Assembly: GCF_000524195.1 (NCBI RefSeq)
Contig: NW_020170387.1
Location: forward strand, 1,898,678-1,962,677
DNA from: Echinococcus granulosus
Lineage: Eukaryota; Platyhelminthes; Cestoda; Cyclophyllidea; Taeniidae
Length of the DNA stretch: 64,000 bases
Reading direction: 5' to 3'
Of the stretch, positions 38,801 to 50,800 are shown piece after piece; position 1 is the stretch's first letter, and each line of letters opens with the position of its first letter. The translations under genes were made by a program, and so were the position numbers. The notes below the pieces were generated by a model. That model was not told the DNA's origin. It ran no database searches and saw only the letters and a program-made list of their open reading frames with translations.

Positions 38801-41800
38801 GTCAGGTAGCGTTTTAAATCTTTTGTACGATTTAGCAAAAAAATTGTAGAACCTGGTAGAAAACGTTACGCAGATTTAGAATTACGAGGCCCGTAATGCT
38901 ACAACGTAAGCCAGCTTTCCTGTTTGAGGCGACAGAAGTAATGATTCCAAAGTTGTAATTGCATCAACACGAAAAATGGCATTCTCTTTTAATCCATTAT
39001 CAAATCGACTTCAAACAGCAAATATACAGACTCGAGAGTTTCAAAAGTACTCATATTTAAGCCGGTAATTTATTTTAAAGCCGATGGCATAAATGTGCAT
39101 TGCCTGTTTGTATAAAACGAGCAATGCTGATGAACATGAGTATAATCCACTGCATTCGCAGTAGTATCGATCACAAAAATAAACTACTTTGGGATACATT
39201 TAAAAGTGATTCATGAGATTCTTTCTGCTAAAAAATCTAGAACAGAAAGTCAGTGTCGGGTTAATGTGCTGGATTTTACGCGCAGACACAGGGTTTTGCA
39301 GACGAATTTTATGAAGACTCCATGCTCAATTTGCGAAAAGGATGCTCAGACCTTAGAATCAATCCCGTCTTACGAGATATATTCACCTTTCCATGTCTTT
39401 AACTCCAAGTAGAAGGAAATTATTCTCGAAGTAAAGCCATGCAACCAATGCCTAAAAATAACTGTTTCAGCTGTATAGTTCAAAGAAACTTCGAAAAGTT
39501 ATAACGCATTAAAAGGGTTTTGGGAAAGAAACGGGTAAATTTGCAAGGGCGATCCGCCAACCAATGAATTTCTACTAAAAGGTGCACTTTCAAAAGGAGC
39601 TTCCATAGTTGCTCTACGATTATATTTTTACGGCTTGCGAAGTATTCACCCCATGTAATGGGACTTTCCCCGGAAGATTAGCAACCGAGTAAAAAGAAAT
39701 AAAAGTAAAGCATACAGCACAATAAAAATGTGGACAGTAATGTATTCCCTTCAAAAGGGGGCTAATGGACTTCGCCTTTTTATGCCGGCATGGAGTAATT
39801 AGGAACGGAGGTTGCGGAATTCACCATGTTAAATAACAAACGCGTCGAAAAAGCTCTACAAGCTCCCTTTTGCTAATGCGGTAGGACTACATTAGGCCCC
39901 AGCAGTTTATATGCACAATATAGCATCATGTATAAAACATCGCATGCGTGGAACAACAAAATCAACACAAAGAAAAGCCATTTTACCTATTTTGCTCAAA
40001 AAAACGCAGCGTTAAAATGATATTTCCCCCCATGTTATGAAAACTTAGCATTGGTCAGAAGCAAAAATACATTTAACATAAGTTTGCCTTCATTGAGGGG
40101 GCATTCTCTGGTTGTTCCCGATAGTATTACTGGAGATTACCACTTGCCATGCAACACTTTTCATAATAAAAGGAAAATTTATTTAAAAAGTTAAAATTTA
40201 ATGCGTTATCTGACATGTTCACGGTACAATACCTGCTCATTTGATTAGAGGTACACCGATTGGGTTATCGCAGAGGACCAGGCCCTGTGACGTGGATGCA
40301 AGTGTCCACTGCTAACTTACAATCGCACATTCCCCTGGTCTCTTAAGGGGTTTTGGGCCGAGGCCTGAAAGGCTTTTGACTATATTAAAGTACCAGGAGT
40401 TATTCAACTAAACGCACGATTCAAGTGATATTGGGTGCAATGAATCTTGTTAAGGCCATTGTAACTTCATCCCACCACAATACACCCATGCTAGTGTCCC
40501 TTTCAAATGTTCCAAAGTTACCCCTCAGGATCACAACTTGAATACAATATTCAAGTTGCATGCAATCAAGTTTGCGTTGTTTTCTATTTATTCTCATTAA
40601 TAATACATGCACTATTATTTGTTTTTAATGACAAATAAAACTTCTCCTTGTGTGGTGAATCTCTCCTGTGATAAAATCTGCCATGCTCTTCGAGTGTCAA
40701 GGTTTGATGCATCCAAGGGCCGACAAAGGATACCACTTTCACAATAAGCTGTGAACCGCTACGATGCAAGTGTTAGCACGGACAACACCGAGTCTCCAAC
40801 AGGAAGACAAAAACTTCAGAACGGATATCTTTACCGGCCCAACTGACTCGGTGCTCCTATGCTTCTGAATGCGCGAGGTGGGAGTCCTGGCACATGCACA
40901 AACGGTCTGGGAGAGCAGAGATACCAACGGCCCTAAATTACACACAAAGTCATCTCCATGCGACACTGGCCAATGAGGAGAAAATAGGAGCTGTTAAGTG
41001 TAAACTTTTTCAAAAATTCCTAAAACGAAGCCCAAAAAGAGAAAGTTTGAATTTTCACATTGAGATTTCTAGAATCTCCAAATGAAAATTTTTTTTAGGT
41101 TTGTGAAAAAGGCCCTAACAAATATACAGCAAAGGGTTCATCCAACTAGCTGAGACAGGTTTTAAAGACTACTGCACGCAGACCTTGCCTGATATTGATT
41201 CATTTTGATAAGATTAGCATATTACTTCCAAAAATGGCTTGCCAAAACACCGTTTAAATGAAAGAGAAGCCCCATGAAGGTGGGAGTGAATTTCGTGGCT
41301 CTAATGGTAGAGATAATGCACTCAAATACAGCACCAACATCACCACCACCAGCAACGGGAAGCTTTTATAAGTGCTTGTAGTTTTAATTGAGTAAATAGT
41401 GCGCGATTAAATTATCCCCATGGCGATCAAAAAGGGCGTACAAAGACAGTGGCTTAATGTTGGGGAGGGAGCAGAAGGAAGAAAACGGTTCAACTATCCA
41501 TAGAAGACAAACACAAAAAAACTCATGCCCACAACTTCATCATAAAGAAACGCAGGCTCAAGTGTGAAGGAGATTACGGGTGACTGGGCAAATAGCCCAC
41601 CGGCTTGTGTGTAATTGCAATGTACTTTCTTTATGAAAGAAAATGTGATACATGAAGTTCTAAGCATCGGAGAAACCTAAGATCTTTCGGATAGCCGGTT
41701 AACTATTTTTGGATATCATCTATCCTGCAAGGTTTGAATCTACTTTAGCTACCGTAAGAATATCACAAAACCTGTTAAGCAACCTTTTAGTGGTCACTAA

Positions 41801-44800
41801 TACTCCACAGGTTTGCTTTAGAGAGGACCAGAGAAGGAATTTAAGGGAGAGTTTACCCCTTGATTTCGCTGTAAAGCGCAGTATCCAAAAAGGAGTAGGG
41901 GAGAAGGTGGAGGAGGAGGAGAAGGAGGGCCAGCCAATAGGAGTCACGCAGGCACCAAAGCTCCACTACGCCTGGCAGCACCACCCAGTAAGTTCCCACC
42001 AACGGAATCGCTCCTAGGATTGTGGCAATTACTAAAAAATGGCAAATAATAACATTTTCATAGAGGAACAACGCCAAGGCTTTTCCCATGGAAGCCCTAC
42101 CAGAACAAATCTGTGGATTGAACAAACTGATTTTAGTACTGCAAAAAGATTCAAATTCAGATAAATAAGTTGGTATTTGCCTGCTTCCGTACCAACAAGA
42201 AGTATTTTATCACCAGGGAACAGTGAAGTAATCGTCACTCTACTTGACATGCCAGTGGACAAGGAGAAAATTCTTAATTGTACTTCTTAATCCTGTCCTA
42301 CTTTTAACTACAAACTTAAATTTTATACGCTGCTGATATAAAAAGACTGATCCTTATGCTGTAAGTGACCTTAAAAGATAGTGGATTTTGCGTCAGATTC
42401 CTAAACTGAACGAGGAATTGGCAAAGGAACCGTAAGACTAAGTAGAGTATCTTAAGCGACCTGCGCGTTGGTGTTTTAGTGCACTTGATCGAATCTTAGT
42501 GGAAGTAGGTTCCTGAATAGTCATATGTACTCATTCATTCATTTCGTGTAAATCAAATAAATTCCCATCATAAACGTTGAAGCATGTCGGTACACCATGC
42601 GCTAATTATTACATGAATCTATTAGACAGATAAAATAATTTTTTGAATTGCTGATATAACGAACTGTAAAAATTCATTAAATATACAAAAATGGACATTA
42701 AGAGGACTCGCCCCAGGAATGAAAACTTGAAATAGACAAAAATAACTTGTTGATGAGAATTTGTTTACCTAAATTTGCTCCTAAAGATTTAAAGGAAGAT
42801 CGAAATGAATTTTGGACGCAAATATTAAATTAGAGTGATCCAGGGTATTTCCGCATCTAGATACTCGGCTTTTGATTATTTGAAGATAAAGCCAACTTAT
42901 CAGTTGAGAGGCAATCTAATCACTTCATTAATAATACCATATCCACTTCCCACGTGAACGTGTGTGTAGGCGATTGTGATGAATGTCTTAGTTTCGTGCA
43001 TTACACATCAGATTGACACGACTTTTCGCTCCATCTTATTTTAACCTTCAATCAATCTCAACTAAATGAGATGCATGTGACGGAACTTACTAAAACCCCC
43101 TACTGGGTGGATTTCCTAATTACTTCGCTCAATAAGTTACCTGTAACCAAATTAAAGCGTACATTTGTCTACAACAAGTAAACTTTAAAGAGCCAAAATA
43201 GTAAATCATCAAACGGAAGTGAAGAATTCAGAGTAGACATGAAATTGGCAAAGGCCAATTCCCGAAACCACGCTTCCTTCGATAATCTAGCGGTTATACG
43301 GCAGGAACTTCGCTAGACAAAAAATTAACATTGCGGTGCATCAAGTACAATTCATGCACCTCACTTAATTCATAAAAGCTACCAGCTTAAGTAACAGTGA
43401 TTTTAAATAAAAACAATCTTCGGTAATCGAAAGTGAAGTGTCCCCGACACCCAAATATGTTCATTCACATCAATTCACGTATGCGATTCTTCAAATATAT
43501 TTACTTCCGTGTGTGAAGTAAAAAGATCAAAAGATGGACAAGTAGAGTGTAAAACGTGGAATTATTTGCACAAGCATGGTGATGACAAAGGATTTCATTT
43601 AAAGTAGTAAATAAGATAGTTATGGGCCAAAAAGCTTAATAAAACGTGGTCAAATGGTCTTAGAGCAACAATACTTCAGTTACCGAAAATCTCGAAAAAT
43701 CCGTAATGATTTGCATTGGCTTAAAGACTTTTTACAAATAAATGCTGCTAAAATTGACAACCACTCAATTTTTCGGATTTTTTCAAGAGCAGAATGACAA
43801 AAATGTGTTTCAGGGCAACAGATTAGCGAAGTGATAACAAGGATTTGAATTTCAGTGTGTCAGTGAGGACGTACTGTTCGCATATCAGCGATAGCGCCAT
43901 AACACAAAGTGATGCATTTTGAAGCACTGGCCAAGACAAAGTGCTACCAAAACACAGCACAAAATAATAGTAGGTTCAAACAAATGGTAATGCTCGTAAT
44001 TTTTTCCATTTACTTCTGCAAGTATGTTAAGTGAATGCTGCAAAACAACGTTTCAGTAATTCAAGGCTCCGCATCGAAATATGTATAATCGCCAAAAGCA
44101 GAAGGGCATGACCTTTCTTAATATTCACAATCTATTTATGTAATGTGTTGAATATTGATTTAGTTGTGTAATATGATAAATATAACCTATTCCGTTTTGA
44201 TCACTACGACAGATGTCAATACTTCCGATCATGATATGCACACACATAAGCTCTCACCTCTACTACTCATTTTAAGTTATCCGGCATCGAATCTCGATAC
44301 CTCGCAACGCTATTCGATGGAGTCGGAAAATATTTGAAGGGACCTATATTGCCCTTTCTGTGGTAGCTCTTTTAATAATAGTACCTTCTATGTTTAGAAA
44401 AAAAGCCAGAATAACTCAGATAGCAGACTGAGAAACACGATAGAAGTAGACTGGTTAGAAGAGAGGTGGTAGGAGCCTAAGCACTCACAAACACTTTCAA
44501 TTCAGGAATTTTATTTTGGAGGAGATAGGCTACAAACAAATTCGTCTTTTGCCAACCCCTTTCAAGTGGGCATCAAAAAGTCGCTTCGGTTAAGAACACA
44601 CGAGAGACGGCCAATTAAAATCGGTGACATATAAACACATGCTACCCGAGCCGTGCTACGCAGAGTAGGTAGTGACATGCGCCTTATTAGCATTGATAAC
44701 GGTGAACGCACGTCGCATGTGGGCCAGTCAAGACACCGTTCACCTATATGGTGGGCAAAAGTGTTAGTGCGTGCATGGAAGTTGAAGCGTTATAAATAAA

Positions 44801-47800
44801 GCTTCTTCTGAATGACTGTACAAAACCCTCGACATCCACCTATATGGAAAGCTTTAAGCACGGTGCGGAGGTGGAGCCTCCGGTGGCCGCAAAATACGTT
44901 TCAGAGGCCCCCCTACGTTTGTTGGTTACCATCTCGGCCTTGGTGGTTTCTGCAGAAGTCACTTCTGTTAACAGCTTAGCTCGTGGAATGCCTGCCTGAT
45001 TCTAGGTAATGGGCGAGTAACCAATTATGAACATCAACGATATTTGTGCTTCTATGAAAAGTTAAAGGTAATTATTCACGACCATTTGCAACCTCGAAGA
45101 GATAGTTCACTGCGGGCACTAAAACAGCTCCGCCACATATGACGAAGTGAGGCAGCCTTAAGGTCAAATCTTTCCAGATATTGATTTAGCGTCGAAGTGT
45201 AAATGTAGAACTGAGTTGCAAAATAACTGCAGCCTCCATCCCTTGAGCTCCATTATCCTATGTATTCCCAAAAGCCCATGTTTGGCTTGAACGCCCCACA
45301 CAATAAGGCAGTTAGCTTCACCATCCCCGAAACCCTATGCGATGTAGGTTTATCGCTACGCCTCGCGCATATTTTCAGCACGTCAAGGTGACGTTACAGT
45401 GGATCACACTAAAGTGAAATTGCTGAGAACTTGGAGGACTACAGGCCAGAAGTAAATTAGTTCTAAAAGAGGGATAAATGAAGCATACGTCCTCATAGAA
45501 AAGAAATAGGTGATGAATGGACACGTACTAGAGGGCAGAACAACAACGTCGAGACCGAAGAGGGTGTGAGTGAGGAGGGTATACATGCCGTAGAAGACGG
45601 TGCGTTTAAGCGTGGTCACCACGACGCTAGCGACGGCCGCCTCGACGGAGGCATAAAAAGAGAGCACCGCAGGACTCGCCTCGCATCTCTGAGGCGTCAG
45701 CGACACCACAAAGTCTACCGGCAGGTAAGTCCTCTCGCTTACTGCCAGCAGGTAGAAGAGGGTTGAGAGGAATATCAACTACAGAATGCACGTGCAGGCA
45801 AAGTGAGAGAACTGCTGCTTTAATGAAAGTCATTGGCATTTTATTAACTCGCGAGTAGATTTCTGTGATTGTGTGTTAGTAAAAAGGCTTGAAGTTGTTA
45901 CCTGCTGTAAAGTAAACCCATGTACACCGAAACCGTAATGCAAAGACCCACAACTACCATTAAAAGGCCGTTGATGGTATGCTCATCTATAACAGAACTT
46001 GAACTCGTTGAAAAAAAGAAAGTACCGCATGATAACTGCTCGCAAATGGCCATACCACTGGCTTAAATTAATGAAGATACATTAGAAGCTAAGTTAATTT
46101 GCTAGAAAAGTTTATGGTAGTATGATGTGGAGCATTAAATCGAAAAGGTATAGCTACATATATTTAGGTAATCTTATGAAACCTCAGTGGGTCAGAACAA
46201 TGGCCAACGAAGCTTCGAATAGAAAAGTTGGAACTAAATTTCATAAGGTAGCAGGTAATGCCACTCTACAACTGTGTAGTGGCCTTTCTTATTCAAAAAA
46301 TTACGAAAAGTGGTCAATATATTTTGATTTTGATTTTAGAAATGTCTAACAAATGTCATCTTGCAAAGGAATTAATGTAAGGTATTTTAGCCAACATAAA
46401 ACAGTTCGCAATTAAACAGCAAGTGTCATATTCGCCTTTGAATCAGTTCTAATAAAAATAACCAAGTTAAGGAAACCTAAAGAAGTTCTATTTTACGAGT
46501 GTTTTGGGTAATGATCAAATTCCCATGAGGATCCCTCATTCAAATCGCATCACTTTATCTCGGAAGGCGGCTAATAGAGCAAATAAGAAGCAGACGTACG
46601 AAAGAGAAGGAGAGGTTGAGAACTACCGATCCGCCAGCGAAGAGGAGGGAGATGGTTCCCATAAGAAGGGAGGTGATGATACTAGCGTGGGAACTTAGGA
46701 TTCGCCACATCGGGTTCACCACGTTCATGATGATCCCCACATTCTCGTGAAAATACGCCACTATCTGCAAGGCAACCAAGATTATCTGATAAAAATTGTA
46801 CCCTCGTAATCTTTAGCAGGCAAAAGAGAGATTTCTAAAGTGAACAATGTCAAATCGACATACTCTTGTTTCAAACTGGATTAATTGACCAAGCCAATAA
46901 CCAAATTTCTTGACTTTTACAAATTAGGAAGTACTAAAAAATTAAAAATCAGACTTAATGGAATCAAAATTCTTGTAAATTCAAATTAAGTTCTAACAGT
47001 GTACAATAAGGATAATACCCTTATTTCAGCACATGATCCTCTAGTTTGTTACTGAAAGCAGTAGAAATCTTTAAATTGGTGATACATCAACGCAAGATGG
47101 ATGGAAGCGCCGAGAAGGCATAGAGTAAGGCGAGTATGGATTAATGGACCACAGGGTAGAACGGAAGAAGAGGAGCTCAATCGATAAAGCATTACAGTTG
47201 GGAGGTAGCAGAGCCGCTGTTTTACATTACTTTACTCGATCATACACCCGTCCTGCCTTTCTGTCTTAGAAAAGCGCATAAATTTTGCATCACCCTTTCA
47301 GCCCAGGGTGGATGGTGATTGAGGAGGAAGAGGCAGAGAAAAGTAGAGCTGAAGAGAGAACTCATAGTAGTTAAGTCACATCAAAAATCCAAATTCCAAA
47401 GCAGAACAAAACGATTAAAGCTAGTGAGTAGCTGCTACCCGTAACAATGATGACCGTGGAGAAGGTTAGCTCTCCTTCACTTCAGTCAAGGTGTGGACAG
47501 ACAAATACTCAAAAGTAGCAACGAGAAACTGGCGAGAAACATGAAAATACCCATAACTAGGATGGTTTCCTGACAAAAGACAGTCCAGTGCAAAATTTTC
47601 TGCTGCCTAATATCGGTTTCCAGCTTCCTTACTTTCAAAAATCAACTATTGGTAGTATTTCATGGCCTACTTATTAAAAAATTCATGTGACTCTGGAAGA
47701 TCACATTCAGCCTTTGATGAATAACAGGTAGTTGCATAAAAGCAAAGCAGTGGAAATAGAAGCTAGGATTGCGTAGTTTTGTGAGCCAAAAGCGTTTTCA

Positions 47801-50800
47801 ATGAACAAGAGTGGGCCGAATCTCATGCGGTGCCTGAGAAGTACAGCAAGATGTGCCTTAAGGATAATTGAATGTTAGTTTGAAACGTCCAGCAGTGCTG
47901 CTGCTATCCATCAACCCTTCATTTTGCGTGAACAAAACGAATTTGGTACCTATAAGAGAAATGCTTTTACCACTGAAAGGTATGTAGAGTGAGTGGATAG
48001 ACCAAAGTTACCGAATGGGCCGATTAAAGCAGGCTGACTGAAACTGTTATTCAGAAAACGTATTTACATTACAATAAAAATGCCACTGCGTGGATTCAAA
48101 TGGAGCTACTTTAGATTTTCCGAAACACTAATGGCAGATAGTACTCTGTTGACAGTTTGGTCAGTGGAAAAGAACTTTTGGTGTGCACCACAATGCCAAT
48201 TTGGGAGAACAGGAGAAATAATCGTGACAAAACACAAGCAACACTTATCCGCCTGCCTAAAGAGGAGATATCACTGCGCGAATCCGAATAACTTGCGGGA
48301 AAAGCGTGCTGATATTTGATGCAAAGTACACCAAGTAGATTGCACCAAGACAATGATTCAGTATGCTTCTAAGATTGGAGTACATTGAGAAAAGGAGGGA
48401 TGAATGAATAATGAAATTAAAGGTTTGATGAAGCGATAAATGGGAACAATTTCAGCATTTAAATGAGCCGCTTGCGATGTCTAAAATTGAGTCAAATATT
48501 TCTAAATTGATGAAAAGTCCGGAAAAAATGATAGAGGAATGACAACGTGCCACTGTTTGTCCAGCGTAAGCAGTTCAATGAGAAAAAAGGGAAGAAGAGA
48601 CAAGGGGAAGAGAGAGAGAATTGAGGTGATGTGTAAATATGGGGCGCTCAATAAGAGAGTAAAACAAAGTGCATAGAGGAGGAAGCCGATTACTGCAAAG
48701 GCGCATATTTAAGCTTGAATAAATAATTTCAGTGGTGTGTTTAGAAGAAACGCATGTGTGTATACATGTGCATGCAGGCGTTGTAAATGAGTCCAGGGCA
48801 TGGTGAATCGGATGAGCGATATCCACAAGAAACGGTTCTGGAAAATTACATACGAGTCTGTGCTTATGTCTTGAGAAAAAGGAGAATGCTAACTGCAAGC
48901 AACGGCCCGTTGGACTCACTGAACACTTAATATGGGAGCTGCACAGCATTATCCACCGAGGACAAACTATATTGTCATTGATCCGAAAGAAGTCGAGGAT
49001 TAAGAAACCAGAACCTACTTTGGTGTCTCGATTTTTAAAATAACGACTGGTTAATAAATCGGGATATATTCAAACGGCGAACTGGGAGCCCACCAAAATT
49101 AAGATAACTAAAATGACCTCGACCTGTTTCATGGCCAGAAACCAGCGCCCAGAAAAACAGTTAAAGCACTCCCCAGCAATTTCTTGAACCCAAGATCTTT
49201 GGATGAAGCAAAGGTTAAGAAAGGTTAGTAAGATCAAGGAAAATCTCAATACAACTTTTGATATTATTAAGATGAAGATTGACAGAGGATATTCATAAAG
49301 AAATAGCTGTGATCAATGGTAGAATTACTAAGTGTCGAAAAGTCAAAAAAATGATAATCAATTAAAAAATTATGATTATATGGAGAAAAATAAAAGTGTT
49401 AATATATATATATATATACTGCATGAAAAAACATTCTTATAAGAGCAAAAGATGGTGCGACTTACATCACGATAATCGAAGCCACCAAAAGAATAGACTA
49501 AGTCCCGAAGGCGTCTGCGCAAATGGGTGAGAGAAATCGTGCGACTTGCGTTAAGACCACCCGCCAAGTCGTCAGTGAGCACGAAATTCGACTTGACTCC
49601 CTGGTGCAACCCTAAATTGTCTGCGTCATCGGACTAAAACAAGATCAAAGTCCCATGTAAGGAAGTTAGATTTTCTTGTGAAAGGGGAATTGGCGGCATC
49701 GTACGAACCCCATGGAAGAACTGCATGCAGACCCTCTCCCAGAGTTCTAACAGCTGTTCTTCAATATCACTTTTGTTTGCCAAGTTTCCGCTAAACAATT
49801 GATTAACCTAAAAAGTTTAAGACAAATTTAGTGCTGAGATGTGCATTTATGACTTGTAACTCGTGTGTTCGAACCGTCCACGATAATTCCATATGTTGAT
49901 TTGGCTTACAAAGAAAAACAGATTTACTGATTTTTAAAAGTAGTACGAGGCGCTGAAACACAAAAAGACCTATTGCATCTCTGTTCTCGTAAAAATGGAC
50001 TGGTGAGGGAATAGACAAAAACCAAAACCTAGAAGGCATCACCATGGGAAATGTTAATCGTAATGAGGGCTTCGATACTTTAGAACTGATGAAGCTTCTG
50101 CCAAGTTGGTGAACGTTGCTAACAGCAGATCGAGCGGCCGAACCGAGCTGATCCCTGTCGGGTAACCAACTGCAAAAACAAAGATTTATAGGGTTGACAA
50201 ACATGAAATTAGACACCAATGTGACCGAACAATTGCTTTTCCTAAACATACAACTTCAGGCTATTTGTAAAATCTTTACGACCGTGACAAGTTAAAATAG
50301 AGGTAATAAAATTAACTATTGATGAGGATACTTAAAATAGCACGATACTAATAACAAGTACACTTTCCTGAATTGTGAAAAGCTGAATGCACATTATTGC
50401 AAAAAGGGGAGAATACCTTAAAGCGTTACTGTGAATTGTAGAACTAAGAACACTCGAACTCAGTGAAATCAAATGAAGAGTCTCATTGTAGACCTAAACA
50501 AGGTGGGGAAAGCAAATAGTAAAATCAATTTTGGCAAATTTCAAGCAATGAAAGGCTAAAACCAAGGTGTCAGCTAAGTATTCTGGAGTCAGGTAAATTT
50601 TATTCCCACCTTTTCCCTTTCCCTTGGTACATATGTTCAATTTCCTCTACGCTCCCTCAACTTACTTCATTAGAAAAATGATCAGATCCTCGCGTAGAAT
50701 GATCTGATTTCCTCACAAATCAAAGTTCAGAGGAACGTTTTACGAATATTTCACGAATTATGCAATGCCAATGTTGCAAAAATAAGCCACTTTTCAACCA

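Larger units (their letters stand above)
32880..41856 (-). other. TMEM245 intron 11 (9.0 kb)
   Basis: Long intron with a GTAAAC donor and TTTTAG acceptor. It contains a microRNA-like hairpin at 40425-40485, a perfect 10-bp hairpin at 36629-36657, a (CA)n run at 35438-35458 inside a GC-rich patch (35400-35530), and GA-rich plus-strand tracts (for example 37740-37800). Open frames at 33839-34171, 35143-35607 and 36853-37092 show no recognisable similarity. Confidence 0.75.

Noticed and set aside
48575..48949. 124-codon minus-strand open frame in TMEM245 intron 8
   Set aside because: Created by a pyrimidine-rich tract on the sense strand; no suitable splice phase to neighbouring exons 8 and 9, which already join perfectly.
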